63,840 nucleotides of DNA, from the NCBI GenBank assembly GCA_002371825.1, contig DFHF01000003.1:1-63840 (forward strand), read 5' to 3'. This document shows positions 8,525-16,650 of this stretch, one piece after another. The notes beneath the pieces are model-generated. The model did no database searches. It was not told where the DNA came from and saw nothing but the letters and a program-made list of their open reading frames with translations. Position 1 is the stretch's first letter, and the number at the start of each line of letters is the position of its first letter. The position numbers and the translations under genes are program-made. The stretch comes from Ruminococcus flavefaciens (lineage in GTDB: Bacteria > Bacillota > Clostridia > Oscillospirales > Ruminococcaceae).

Positions 8525-8866
8525 ATGCCGGGTACAAGAAAGCTGGGCAGAACAACTGACCATAGAAAGGCTATGCTCAGAGGCATGGTAACTTTCCTGC
8601 TCGAGAACGGCCAGATCGAAACAACCGTAACAAGAGCTAAGGAAGTACGTGCAGTTGCCGAGAAAATGATCACTATCGGTAAAAATGATGATCTGCACTC
8701 CAAGCGTCAGGTATACGCATACGTAACAAAGGAGTCCGTTGCAAAGAAGGTTTTCGACGAGATCGCTCCCAAGTATGCTGACAGAAACGGTGGTTACACA
8801 CAGATCGTAAAGATCGGTCCCCGTCGCGGCGACGCAGCAGAAATGGCTATCATCAAGCTCGTTTGA
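8525..8866 (+). CDS. rplQ: 50S ribosomal protein L17
   Basis: The 113-residue L17 begins MPGTRKLGRTTDHRKAMLRG, the family signature, and ends RRGDAAEMAIIKLV. It lies near the peptide exit tunnel. AAAGGAG precedes the ATG. It is the last gene of the ribosomal superoperon, with a strong terminator ten bases after its stop. Confidence 0.98.
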   Translation: MPGTRKLGRTTDHRKAMLRGMVTFLLENGQIETTVTRAKEVRAVAEKMITIGKNDDLHSKRQVYAYVTKESVAKKVFDEIAPKYADRNGGYTQIVKIGPRRGDAAEMAIIKLV

Positions 8867-8874
8867 TCGAAGAT

Positions 8875-8906
8875 ATAAAAAAACCGTCCTTAGGGACGGT
8901 TTTTTG
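8875..8906. terminator. Bidirectional intrinsic terminator at end of ribosomal superoperon
   Basis: AACCGTCC (8882-8889), a TTAG loop and GGACGGTT (8894-8901), followed by T's, form a compact 8-bp hairpin. A-rich sequence on the left gives a T-tract for the opposite strand too, so it can also end the - strand gene that stops at 8907. Confidence 0.92.
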
Positions 8907-9299
8907 TTATATTGAGGATGTCCTCTTTGTATTGACCCCACAGATGCCTCCAGCGGCTCCGGAAAGAGCAAGCAGTATAATTTTCCCCGGTGATGTGAAA
9001 TGGCCGGATATGAGCAGAGAGAGTGCTGATATGAGGACGTATAGAGCAATGCCGCAGGATAGTCCCTCTTTCAGCCCATGTCTTCGCCGGAATTTTCCGC
9101 AGATCCAGCCGGAAAAAAATCCGCCCAGACACAGGTCAAGTACAGCGATATACCTGACGAAGATCATTTCACGCAGCAGGAAAAACGTGATTCCAGCCAT
9201 AGCAAAGGAGGCTGTAATAAGGATCATAATGCCTGATAGGGCAGAAACTGTGATACTCAATGGAAAGGATGTCCATAAACTCTGACGGTGACGGCGCAT
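8907..9299 (-). CDS. TIGR04086-like four-helix membrane protein
   Basis: The 130-residue protein has four hydrophobic segments, around residues 12-35, 40-60, 72-92 and 98-118. Its sequence and its position next to yajC match the small membrane-protein family TIGR04086 found beside yajC in many Clostridia; function is unknown. I place the start at ATG 9299, because a GGAGG (9306-9310 on this strand) is six bases upstream. A TTG five codons earlier would lie inside that site. The ribosome-binding site is also the 3' arm of a terminator-like hairpin. Confidence 0.75.
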   Translation of the reverse strand: MRRHRQSLWTSFPLSITVSALSGIMILITASFAMAGITFFLLREMIFVRYIAVLDLCLGGFFSGWICGKFRRRHGLKEGLSCGIALYVLISALSLLISGHFTSPGKIILLALSGAAGGICGVNTKRTSSI

Positions 9300-9343
9300 A
9301 AAAAACCTCCGCAAAAGAATTTTTTCAATTCTATGCGGAGGTT
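9300..9343 (-). terminator. Hairpin plus T6 between yajC and the TIGR04086 gene, containing the latter's Shine-Dalgarno
   Basis: On the - strand the arms AACCTCCGCA (9343-9334) and TGCGGAGGTT (9313-9304) pair perfectly over 10 bp, with an inner GAATT/AATTC stem. Six T's then lead straight into the ATG at 9299. The same GGAGG is the only plausible ribosome-binding site of the downstream gene. The element could terminate the yajC transcript and hide the site in readthrough RNA. Confidence 0.8.
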
Positions 9344-9350
9344 TATTTTA

Positions 9351-9908
9351 TTATTCTTCTTCGTCAGAAGACTTCTTATTCTTGTTCTTCTTAGACTTCT
9401 TCTCTTCGGCTTTTTCTTCAGCCTCATCGTCAACGAGCTTAGCAGAAGCAAGTCCTGCTGCTTCTGACTTCTTGGATGAAGCGGAGGCCTTAGCTGCCTT
9501 TATCCTCTCCATAGCAGTAACATTTTCAGTGATAGCCCAGGTTTTTATGCGGAGCTTCTGTCTCTCACCGCCGGTCTCGATAACAACAGTATCATCACCT
9601 GTGCGGACAACGATACCAACGATACCACCGCCTGTAACGATCTCATCGCCTACTTCAAGGCTCTGCTGCATATCCTTGAGCTCCTTGTCTCTCTTCTTCT
9701 GAGGCTTGATAGCAATGAAGTAGAGGAGAGCGAACATTATTACCAGCGGCAGGAATGTCATAAGGAGACCTGCACCAGCACCTCCGCCGCTTTTGCTTGA
9801 TTCTGTAGCAGCTTCAGTAGCGTCATCAGCAAAAGCAGACATAGCACTCATCATAGCTATAGAGGCAACGGCCACGGATGCGGTCAGTGAACTAAAAAAT
9901 CTTTTCAT
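9351..9908 (-). CDS. yajC: Preprotein translocase accessory subunit YajC, with signal-like N-terminus and charged tail
   Basis: The 185-residue protein has the YajC core: one membrane segment (about residues 48-70, LLMTFLPLVIMFALLYFIAI) followed by PQKKRDKELKDMQQSLEVGDEIVTGGGIVG. YajC associates with SecDF and the Sec translocon. Two things depart from the short classical YajC. There is an N-terminal hydrophobic, signal-like stretch ending SAFADDATEA, and the C-terminus is a long lysine/glutamate-rich tail. I chose ATG 9908; an in-frame TTG two codons earlier has no better site. Confidence 0.88.
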   Translation of the reverse strand: MKRFFSSLTASVAVASIAMMSAMSAFADDATEAATESSKSGGGAGAGLLMTFLPLVIMFALLYFIAIKPQKKRDKELKDMQQSLEVGDEIVTGGGIVGIVVRTGDDTVVIETGGERQKLRIKTWAITENVTAMERIKAAKASASSKKSEAAGLASAKLVDDEAEEKAEEKKSKKNKNKKSSDEEE

Positions 9909-9964
9909 TATCAATAATCTCTCTTTCTGCCGCAGCAGCGGCGGTCTTGTACGATATACAGTTA

Positions 9965-9993
9965 ATTATACCATATATCAGTCGGAAATGCAA
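9965..9993 (-). promoter_or_regulatory. Sigma-A-type promoter for yajC
   Basis: On the - strand TTGCAT (9993-9988), a 17-base spacer and a perfect TATAAT (9970-9965) lie about 57 bases before the yajC ATG. The spacing and hexamers match the vegetative consensus. It is divergent from dpaA. Confidence 0.8.
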
Positions 9994-10084
9994 GTATTTT
10001 TTGCGGATTTACCTCGTCGGAAGGGATTCTTTTTAAAGCTTATATGGGATAGCAGCTGCACCTAATATCCGTGACAGAAAAGTA

Positions 10085-10111
10085 ACAGCTAACACCTGTC
10101 ATTCATATAAT
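10085..10111 (+). promoter_or_regulatory. Candidate mother-cell (sigma-K/E-like) promoter upstream of dpaA
   Basis: CATATAAT at 10104-10111 fits the sigma-K -10 pattern CATANNNT, and an AC dinucleotide 17 bases upstream (10085-10086) fits its minimal -35. In Bacillus the dpa genes are made in the mother cell under sigma-K. The sigma-K -35 is weakly informative, so this is a tentative match. Confidence 0.4.
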
Positions 10112-10159
10112 GAGACAAACGGATATCCGTTGAATCAATGACTGAACGGAGATAAATAT

Positions 10160-11011
10160 ATGAATAATACCAGAATACTTATTGCCGGAGGGGATATGAG
10201 GCAGATATCCTGTGCCCTTTCACTGGCTGAGAGATATCAGACCGGGGCTGTAGGCTTTGACAGTGAGCATATGCCGCCGGGACTCATTCCCGCTGCCGGC
10301 GGAGATTTTGATTGTGCAGTGCTGCCTGTGCCGCCTCTGAACGACAAGGGAGATATTTCAGCCCCCTGTTACAGCGGCAGACTGACTTCATTTGATATAA
10401 TACCTCTTCTGAAACCGGGAGCACTGATACTGGCCGGCAGGATAGACGACAGGCTGCGGCAGATGTTCGCCTCATACAGACTTGCAGACTATATGGAGCG
10501 GGAAGAGCTTCTCCTCAGCAATGCTGTCCCCACAGCAGAGGGAGCGGTACAGATAGCTCTTGAGGAGCTGCCGGTAACACTTAACGGAGCAAAGGTGCTG
10601 ATAGTTGGAATGGGGCGGATCGGTACAGCGCTTACTGAGATACTGAAGGGATTCGGAGCCAAAATATCAGTTCTTGTCAGGAATCCTTCCGGCGCAGCAA
10701 AGGCAAGGCTGCACGGTATTGAGCCGGTAGATGCGGCAGGAATGGGAAGCAGCTGGGATCTGGTGATAAATACTGTTCCGGATATGGTTTTCAGCCGGGA
10801 GGTGCTCAGCGGATTCAGTCCGGAGACCCTGTTTATAGACCTTGCTTCAAAGCCCGGCGGTATAGACTTCGATTCAGCTGCACAGCTTGGCATAAGGACA
10901 ATATGGGCACTTGGACTGCCGGGCAGGACAGCACCTGTAACAGCCGGATATATGCTTGCAGACACTGTCAGTTTTATACTCCATGAGGAAGGAGGCGGCA
11001 GCAATGCTTGA
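10160..11011 (+). CDS. dpaA: Dipicolinate synthase subunit A
   Basis: The 283-residue protein matches DpaA (SpoVFA). The N-terminal domain begins NNTRILIAGGDMRQISCALSL. A Rossmann nucleotide-binding segment VLIVGMGRIGTALTEIL lies near residue 145, and there is a C-terminal APVTAGYMLADT. With DpaB it oxidises dihydrodipicolinate-derived substrate to dipicolinic acid, the spore-core chelator. The start follows CGGAG. It overlaps dpaB by 8 bases, typical of this two-gene unit. It is the only clearly sporulation-specific function in the window. Confidence 0.92.
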   Translation: MNNTRILIAGGDMRQISCALSLAERYQTGAVGFDSEHMPPGLIPAAGGDFDCAVLPVPPLNDKGDISAPCYSGRLTSFDIIPLLKPGALILAGRIDDRLRQMFASYRLADYMEREELLLSNAVPTAEGAVQIALEELPVTLNGAKVLIVGMGRIGTALTEILKGFGAKISVLVRNPSGAAKARLHGIEPVDAAGMGSSWDLVINTVPDMVFSREVLSGFSPETLFIDLASKPGGIDFDSAAQLGIRTIWALGLPGRTAPVTAGYMLADTVSFILHEEGGGSNA

Positions 11012-11606
11012 AGAGCTGAAAGGTCTGAGGATAGGCTATGCGATGACAGGCTCCTTCTGCACCTTTGAACGCAGCTTCGAGCAGGCAGTAGTGCTGCGTG
11101 AGGCAGGCGCAGAACTGATACCTGTAATGTCGGAAAAGGCCATTGGAACAGACAGCAGATTCGGTTCCGGAAAGGATCATCTTTCGAGGCTGAGGTATAT
11201 AGCCGGCAGGGAAGTTATAACAGACGTTGCAGCGGCTGAGCCCATAGGACCGAAAGGGCTGACAGATATCATGATAGTTGCCCCGTGTACATCAAATACT
11301 GCGGCAAAGCTTGCAGCCGGCATAACAGACGGAGCAGTTACCATGGCGGTAAAGTCACATCTTCGGAGCGGAAAGCCGGTACTTCTGGCGATAGCCTCTA
11401 ACGATTCCCTGCTTGGTTCAGCCAAGAATATTGGTGAGCTCTTTAACAGGAAGAGCTATTATTTCGTTCCCATGAGGCAGGATGACTGGATCAATAAACC
11501 CGCATCACTTGTTGCAGAGTTCAGTCTTATACCGGAGGCAGCAGCTGCTGCAATGAAAGGGATACAGCTCCGGCCGCTGATAACATCTGCGGAGCATATC
11601 CAGTGA
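11004..11606 (+). CDS. dpaB: Dipicolinate synthase subunit B (flavoprotein family)
   Basis: The 200-residue protein belongs to the flavoprotein fold that includes UbiX/Pad and Dfp. It opens MLEELKGLRIGYAMTGSFC and carries the conserved APCTSNTAAKLAAGITDGAV around residues 92-111, then KPVLLAIASND. In Bacillus it forms dipicolinate synthase together with DpaA. ATG 11004 is chosen because GGAGG at 10991-10995 precedes it by 8 bases. An upstream ATG at 10956 lies deep in dpaA without a site. Confidence 0.92.
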   Translation: MLEELKGLRIGYAMTGSFCTFERSFEQAVVLREAGAELIPVMSEKAIGTDSRFGSGKDHLSRLRYIAGREVITDVAAAEPIGPKGLTDIMIVAPCTSNTAAKLAAGITDGAVTMAVKSHLRSGKPVLLAIASNDSLLGSAKNIGELFNRKSYYFVPMRQDDWINKPASLVAEFSLIPEAAAAAMKGIQLRPLITSAEHIQ

Positions 11607-11624
11607 CAGAGCTTATATCAGGGC

Positions 11625-11660
11625 GAAAAAAACGAGCCTGCTGCTGCAGGCCCGGTGAGT
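11625..11660. terminator. Bidirectional terminator between dpaB and the - strand block
   Basis: GCCTGC (11636-11641), loop TGCT and GCAGGC (11646-11651) form the core. A-rich sequence on the left becomes a T7 tract for the - strand, and TTTTT at the right serves the + strand. It can end both dpaAB and the long - strand purine block. Confidence 0.8.
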
Positions 11661-11662
11661 TT

Positions 11663-12394
11663 TTATTCTGAAATATCATCATCTGTATCAGTGGATGAAA
11701 CATCCTCATCATTTGTTTTTTTATTCTTTTCCGATGCCATCTGAGCGTCGGTCTTTTTTTCGTTATCATCGCCGTCGAAGAATCCTCGGTATTCAGCTAC
11801 ACGGGCGGAGTCGCCGTGGCAGTCGATCTCGATGATCTCCTTTTTGAGCATATAGATGATACCGGCGAAAAGAACAGTCATAGCGACAGCATTGAACAGG
11901 ATACTGAAATACAGTCTTATCTCAAAAACATTTCCCAGCATACCAACAAGTATTATAGCTATGCATACGATGATCAGGATCTCGAAAGGCTTTTTATAAG
12001 GGTCAAACTGAAGGAAAGAGAAGCACACCGCTGCTGAAAGCAAAGCGTGGACTATTGCCAGTGTCAGCGAATAGGGGTGATAGAATTCTCTTGTGTCATA
12101 AGAATGCAGCTCGCAGTACATCAGGAAGGCCTCCATGCAGCCATACAGCCACATGGCGATCTTTAGTTTTCCTCTCATCCGGACGGAGATCAGAATAAAG
12201 TAGGCTGCTGCAAAGATCATAGCGAAGCCCAGGAAAAGCAGGAAATATTCAAACCTTTCAATATTGAGCAGGGTAGACTCCTTTGTGTTCTTCTGCATCA
12301 TTTTCATATAGATGAATGTGATAGCACCGAATAAAAGGAAGACGATATTTCCGAGCATTCCGAGTTTCAGGCCGATATCAAGCTTTTTATGCAT
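11663..12394 (-). CDS. Six-helix membrane protein of unknown function
   Basis: The 243-residue protein has about six hydrophobic segments between residues 10 and 195, then a cytosolic, acidic and threonine/serine-rich tail ending DVSSTDTDDDISE. I recognise no family motif. ATG 12394 follows GGAG, ten bases after the purD stop, so it is the last gene of the purD transcript. No link to purine synthesis can be read from the sequence. Confidence 0.8.
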   Translation of the reverse strand: MHKKLDIGLKLGMLGNIVFLLFGAITFIYMKMMQKNTKESTLLNIERFEYFLLFLGFAMIFAAAYFILISVRMRGKLKIAMWLYGCMEAFLMYCELHSYDTREFYHPYSLTLAIVHALLSAAVCFSFLQFDPYKKPFEILIIVCIAIILVGMLGNVFEIRLYFSILFNAVAMTVLFAGIIYMLKKEIIEIDCHGDSARVAEYRGFFDGDDNEKKTDAQMASEKNKKTNDEDVSSTDTDDDISE

Positions 12395-12404
12395 GATCTA
12401 CTCC

Positions 12405-13691
12405 TTAGCTGAGAGCTTTGAGGGCACGCTGGCCAATGTCTTTTCTGTAATGAGCACCGTCGAAGCTTATCTTTGATACTCCTTCATAGGCCTTGTCGAG
12501 AGCAGCCTGGAGAGTATCTCCCTTAGCAGTAACACCGATGACACGGCCACCGTTAGTGAGGAATTTTCCGTCCTCGGAGAGCTTTGTACCTGCATGGTAA
12601 ACGAAGCATCCGTCGATCTGTCCCTTTTCATCGAAGCCGTTCATCTCGATACCCTTGGGATAGCTTTCAGGATAGCCGCCGCTTGCCATGATAACGCAGG
12701 CACAGCTGCCATTATGCCACTTTATATCCACCTTGTCGAGAGTGTGATTATAGATAGCTTCAAATATCTCATAGAGGTCAGCATCCAGCATTGGGAGCAC
12801 TACCTGAGTCTCAGGGTCGCCGAAGCGGCAGTTGTACTCTATTACCTTAGGACCCTTTGGAGTTATCATAAGTCCGAAGTAGAGACAGCCCTCGAAGGTA
12901 CGTCCCTCTGCGTTCATAGCGTTTACAGTTGGGAGGAATATCTTCTCCATGCACTCCTTAGCGATATCCTCAGTGTAGCAGGGGTTAGGAGAAACAGTAC
13001 CCATACCGCCGGTATTGAGTCCCTTATCGCCGTCAAGAGCACGTTTGTGGTCCATAGATGAGATCATGGGAACAACAGTTTTTCCGTCTGTAAAGCTGAG
13101 CACAGATACCTCAGGACCGGTGAGGAACTCCTCGATAACTATTCGTGCGGAGCTCTTTCCGAATTTCAGCTCGTCGATCATTTCGTGAACAGCAGCAATG
13201 GCCTCCTCTTCATTCTGAGCAATGATAACGCCCTTTCCGAGGGCAAGACCGTCAGCCTTTATAACTGCGGGATAGCTGTTCTGCTCCTTAAGGTAGGCGA
13301 TAGCCTTATCTGACTCTGTAAATACCTCATAGAAGGCAGTAGGGATATTGTACTTCTTCATAAGTTCCTTGGAGAAAACCTTTGAACCCTCGATAATAGC
13401 CGCATTTGCCTTAGGACCGAAGGTCATGAATCCCTCTGCCTGAAGTGCATCCACCATACCGAGAACCAGGGGATCATCGGGAGCGACAACTACCATGTCA
13501 GGCTTGAGCTCCTTAGCAAGGGCAACCACACCGTCGATATCGGTAGCACCTACGTTGAAGCACTGGGCATATTTTGATATACCGCCGTTTCCGGGTGTAC
13601 AGTATATCTTGTCTACCTGAGGGCTTTCGGCCAGCTTCATGATAATGGCGTGTTCACGGCCGCCTCCGCCTACTACTAATACATTTTTCAT
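12405..13691 (-). CDS. purD: Phosphoribosylamine--glycine ligase
   Basis: The 428-residue ATP-grasp enzyme makes glycinamide ribonucleotide, step two of purine synthesis. It starts MKNVLVVGGGGREHAI. The ATP-grasp region includes VIKADGLALGKGVIIA, FLTGPEVSVLSFTDG and GGMGTVSPNPCY, with CRFGDPETQVVLP near residue 290. ATG 13691 has AGGAGG 8 bases upstream (GGAGG at 13704-13700). A start five codons earlier would fall within that site. Confidence 0.97.
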   Translation of the reverse strand: MKNVLVVGGGGREHAIIMKLAESPQVDKIYCTPGNGGISKYAQCFNVGATDIDGVVALAKELKPDMVVVAPDDPLVLGMVDALQAEGFMTFGPKANAAIIEGSKVFSKELMKKYNIPTAFYEVFTESDKAIAYLKEQNSYPAVIKADGLALGKGVIIAQNEEEAIAAVHEMIDELKFGKSSARIVIEEFLTGPEVSVLSFTDGKTVVPMISSMDHKRALDGDKGLNTGGMGTVSPNPCYTEDIAKECMEKIFLPTVNAMNAEGRTFEGCLYFGLMITPKGPKVIEYNCRFGDPETQVVLPMLDADLYEIFEAIYNHTLDKVDIKWHNGSCACVIMASGGYPESYPKGIEMNGFDEKGQIDGCFVYHAGTKLSEDGKFLTNGGRVIGVTAKGDTLQAALDKAYEGVSKISFDGAHYRKDIGQRALKALS

Positions 13692-13746
13692 TGTGTTTTC
13701 CTCCAAAATAATTGATTGTATTCTGACCGCTATGATATTCTGCGGA

Positions 13747-14820
13747 TCATTTCAGTTCAATGTTGTTTATAAGTTCATATGCCCGGTCGAGCATTTCGTC
13801 CTCCTGATCGTTTTCAAGTGAGTACAGTTCTATATGGAGCAGCTTTCCGTTATGATCCAGATAGATACGCTTTATGGAATAGGAGCTGGTTTCTGACATA
13901 GTCATCCTGTAGCTGACTTCCTCACCTGTCTGGCCAAGCAACTGTGTCTGTGAGCGGCTGACATCTGAGATCCTGTCAGTACCGGATGCAGAAACGCCGT
14001 CAAAGGCTTCGTCTGCGTGCTGGGCAGCATTTTTCTCAGGGCTGCTGTTTCCTTCCAAAAGAAGCATAAAGGAGGCTTCGGCATCGTCAGAAGCATTAGC
14101 GATGAGGTAAAGGTCTGAAAACTCCAGATCATTTTTTTCCAGCATACTCTCGCCCTTATATTTTTCGTTCAGCACCCATTCCGGCCCGAAGCTGAGGGAG
14201 TATACAGCGTTCTCATGCTGCTGAGTATCAGAAGGCAGCTTGTAATCGGATATATATACAGCGCTGTGCATGATATCGTTTATCATGGGCACGACCTTTC
14301 CTGCATTTTCAGCAGGATAATAGGCAAATATCTCAAGTTCTCGTCCCTCGCATACAGCAGTATATTCACTGTAGCCTTTAAGACCGTCCTCTTTCGCCTT
14401 GATGTAGTTTATGGCATATCCCTGAAAGCCGTCAAGATCCATGAGGTCGTAGGTGAGCTCAGAGACTCCTTCTTCCCTCATTTTATCTTCATAATCAGTT
14501 TCTCCCTTATAGGAAACAGCCTCATTGGTGAATGTATAGCCTTTTATGGAGATATAGTCGACCAGGTCGCTTTTGAATGTCATTGCTGCCGTTTCACCGG
14601 AGGAGGTATGTCTGGATTTTTCTGCGTCATAGAAATCGTTGCTTATCCTTACGCTGAAATTGCAGATATCATAGGTCGTAAAGGCATCGGTCTGATAATC
14701 GGCTGTTCCCCAGGTAGGGAGCACCGGAATAAAGCTGTCGGAGGATGAATCACTCTTTGCAGAGCAGCCAGTTAGTATCAAGCCTGCTGCAATAACAGCG
14801 GCCGTTGTTTTTATCTTCAT
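13747..14820 (-). CDS. Putative lipoprotein
   Basis: The 357-residue protein has a lipoprotein signal: MKIKTTAAVIAAGLILTGCS with lipobox LTGC, so lipidation at Cys19 is predicted. A serine-rich spacer follows, then two similar alpha/beta-looking halves that each include a hydrophobic YxISV/YxLSF-type strand (NFSVRISND and VYSLSFGPEWV), suggesting an internal duplication. ATG 14820 follows ACAGGGG. It resembles in layout the lipoprotein at 15616-16638, also two-part. No family recognised. Confidence 0.8.
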   Translation of the reverse strand: MKIKTTAAVIAAGLILTGCSAKSDSSSDSFIPVLPTWGTADYQTDAFTTYDICNFSVRISNDFYDAEKSRHTSSGETAAMTFKSDLVDYISIKGYTFTNEAVSYKGETDYEDKMREEGVSELTYDLMDLDGFQGYAINYIKAKEDGLKGYSEYTAVCEGRELEIFAYYPAENAGKVVPMINDIMHSAVYISDYKLPSDTQQHENAVYSLSFGPEWVLNEKYKGESMLEKNDLEFSDLYLIANASDDAEASFMLLLEGNSSPEKNAAQHADEAFDGVSASGTDRISDVSRSQTQLLGQTGEEVSYRMTMSETSSYSIKRIYLDHNGKLLHIELYSLENDQEDEMLDRAYELINNIELK

Positions 14821-14871
14821 ATTTTTCCCCTGTACCAATACGTTTTAGTGATCCGGAATGCTGTCAGTTCA

Positions 14872-15600
14872 TCAGATCTTTGGGTTGAAGAACTTGAGTA
14901 TGAATGAAGCGCCGCCAAGAGCTGCCATTCCGTAGCACTCAAGCATATGCTTAAAGTAGCGTTTTTTGTAATCAAAGTAGTCCAGAGTCTTGCCGAAGTT
15001 TGAGAAGAAATCTCCGAAGGTGCCCTTAGTGAAGCCGAATTCCTCTTTGATATACTTGTCGGTAATACTGTCAGTTTCTTCACGGGAGAGGCCTAAGGAG
15101 TCGCCGTATTCTCGCATTTCCTCACGCATATCCGCAGTCTCTTTCTGGAACAGGTCTGACAGCTCCCAGCACCATACTATCTTTTCTGCAAGATAAATGG
15201 TGAACAGTATCACGCAGACAGTTATAGCGCCTATGACCACAGGGGAAAGATCGTCATCCTTTGTAAAGAACCAGCATCCTGCAAGAGCTCCGATAGCGAG
15301 CACCATTCCGCATATGCTGGCGATAAAGCCGACTCTTCCGATGAGTATCCAGAGCAGGAATCCAGGTATACAGCCAATGCAGGCTCCCAGGATGCCCTTG
15401 AGGATATTCAGGACAATAGATTCCTCTTTTGGCGGTTTAACAGCAAAGGACTTTGCTGACCTGAGAATGTCCTCAGAATTAAAGGTAGCTTCCTTTGCAG
15501 GGGCACTGCCGTAACCGGCAGTGTAGTCCGGTTTCTTTCTGGGGATGACAGTTGAGGAATTGTCATTGCTTTTGTTCATATCATTATTCATGTTTTCCAT
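14872..15600 (-). CDS. Membrane protein of unknown function
   Basis: The 242-residue protein has a polar cytosolic N-terminus rich in Asn, Ser and Lys (residues 1-58). Three or four hydrophobic segments lie between residues 62 and 140, and a charged helical C-terminal part ends in a last hydrophobic stretch (GMAALGGASFILKFF). GGAAG precedes ATG 15600. It lies between two lipoprotein genes on the same strand with short gaps. No recognised motif. Confidence 0.78.
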   Translation of the reverse strand: MENMNNDMNKSNDNSSTVIPRKKPDYTAGYGSAPAKEATFNSEDILRSAKSFAVKPPKEESIVLNILKGILGACIGCIPGFLLWILIGRVGFIASICGMVLAIGALAGCWFFTKDDDLSPVVIGAITVCVILFTIYLAEKIVWCWELSDLFQKETADMREEMREYGDSLGLSREETDSITDKYIKEEFGFTKGTFGDFFSNFGKTLDYFDYKKRYFKHMLECYGMAALGGASFILKFFNPKI

Positions 15601-15615
15601 AATCGCAGCTTCCTT

Positions 15616-16638
15616 TTATTTGAATTCAATGCTGTCCAGAACAGGCTGTATGTCATTTTTGAACTGTTCCGTAAGCGTATTTTCGGTAGTTATCATGATC
15701 CAGTAGGTCGTTCCGCCTGCTTCAAGGTGATAGGTCTCTGAATCGATGTTCTTGTCTGCAAAAGAAAGCTTCTGGGACATATGGATAGCATCATATCCGA
15801 GTAATTCTACGGATTCTTTTGTTCTGTCGGACGATTTTTCGTTCTTTTCCCACTGGCTGTACAGTGTGTCTGCTGCTTCCTCAGGAGTCATATCCTCCAT
15901 TACGGTTATCTCAAAGCGGCTGATATACTCAGAATCGTTCTGTGTGAGATTATAGCCGATATAGACGTTCTCATCATCGGAAGGGTCTCTGATATAGAGG
16001 TTTTCCGGAACAGTTAGCTTGAATCTGTCATTTTCAATGACCTCGGGCTCGGTTTTAAGAGGAGCTCCCAGGTATTCTATGGAACTCATGACTGTATCTA
16101 TCTTTGAAGCGCAGTCAGCAAGCTGACCTTCAGGGGCAGCAGCATTTATGCAGAAGATATCTCCGTTACCGAACTGAAGAAGATCCATGCGGTAATCAAG
16201 AGGTGATCCGCCATTATCCTCTATCGCAGTTATTCTGTAGCCGGGGATATCGCCGAAGGTATACGCAGTACCTTCAACATTTTTGAAGCCAGCCTCTTCA
16301 TGGTCTGCAAGGATACCTTCACCGAATCCAAGAGCTGTCTGGTGCATACCTGATACACCTGTTATTCCCAGTAGGGAATCAGCATCGTCAGTCAGCTGGA
16401 ATGTATAATCGTATTCTGTATTATCGATCTGAGTCATGCCCTCAGGAACTGAAAAAGCAAACTGACCGTCTTCAAGTGTGAAGTGATCGCCAAGCTCAAG
16501 AAGCTCAGCAGTAGTCATCTCCGGTGCTGAGGTCTCTGCCTCTGATACATCGGACGAAGAGCTTTTCTTGCTGCTGCAGCTGCACAGAGATACTGAAAGT
16601 GCGGAAACAAGTGCAATAAGAATTATTTTTTTATTCAT
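15616..16638 (-). CDS. Putative lipoprotein, two-part extracellular domain
   Basis: The 340-residue protein has a lipoprotein signal peptide with lipobox LCSC (cleavage before the Cys in SLCSCSSKKSS), then a serine-rich linker. Two related halves follow: DGQFAFSVPEGMTQIDN and NDRFKLTVPENLYIRD begin each, and each ends with a phrase like 'DTVMSSIEYLG' / 'QPVLDSIEFK'. This duplicated module resembles PsbP/DUF1795-like extracytoplasmic folds, an inference from pattern only. GGGATGGG precedes ATG 16638. Confidence 0.8.
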   Translation of the reverse strand: MNKKIILIALVSALSVSLCSCSSKKSSSSDVSEAETSAPEMTTAELLELGDHFTLEDGQFAFSVPEGMTQIDNTEYDYTFQLTDDADSLLGITGVSGMHQTALGFGEGILADHEEAGFKNVEGTAYTFGDIPGYRITAIEDNGGSPLDYRMDLLQFGNGDIFCINAAAPEGQLADCASKIDTVMSSIEYLGAPLKTEPEVIENDRFKLTVPENLYIRDPSDDENVYIGYNLTQNDSEYISRFEITVMEDMTPEEAADTLYSQWEKNEKSSDRTKESVELLGYDAIHMSQKLSFADKNIDSETYHLEAGGTTYWIMITTENTLTEQFKNDIQPVLDSIEFK

Positions 16639-16650
16639 TTTCCCATCCCT

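Noticed and set aside
8863..9285. 140-codon frame on the + strand after rplQ
   Set aside because: It would run through the rplQ terminator and is antisense to the better supported TIGR04086-like membrane gene.
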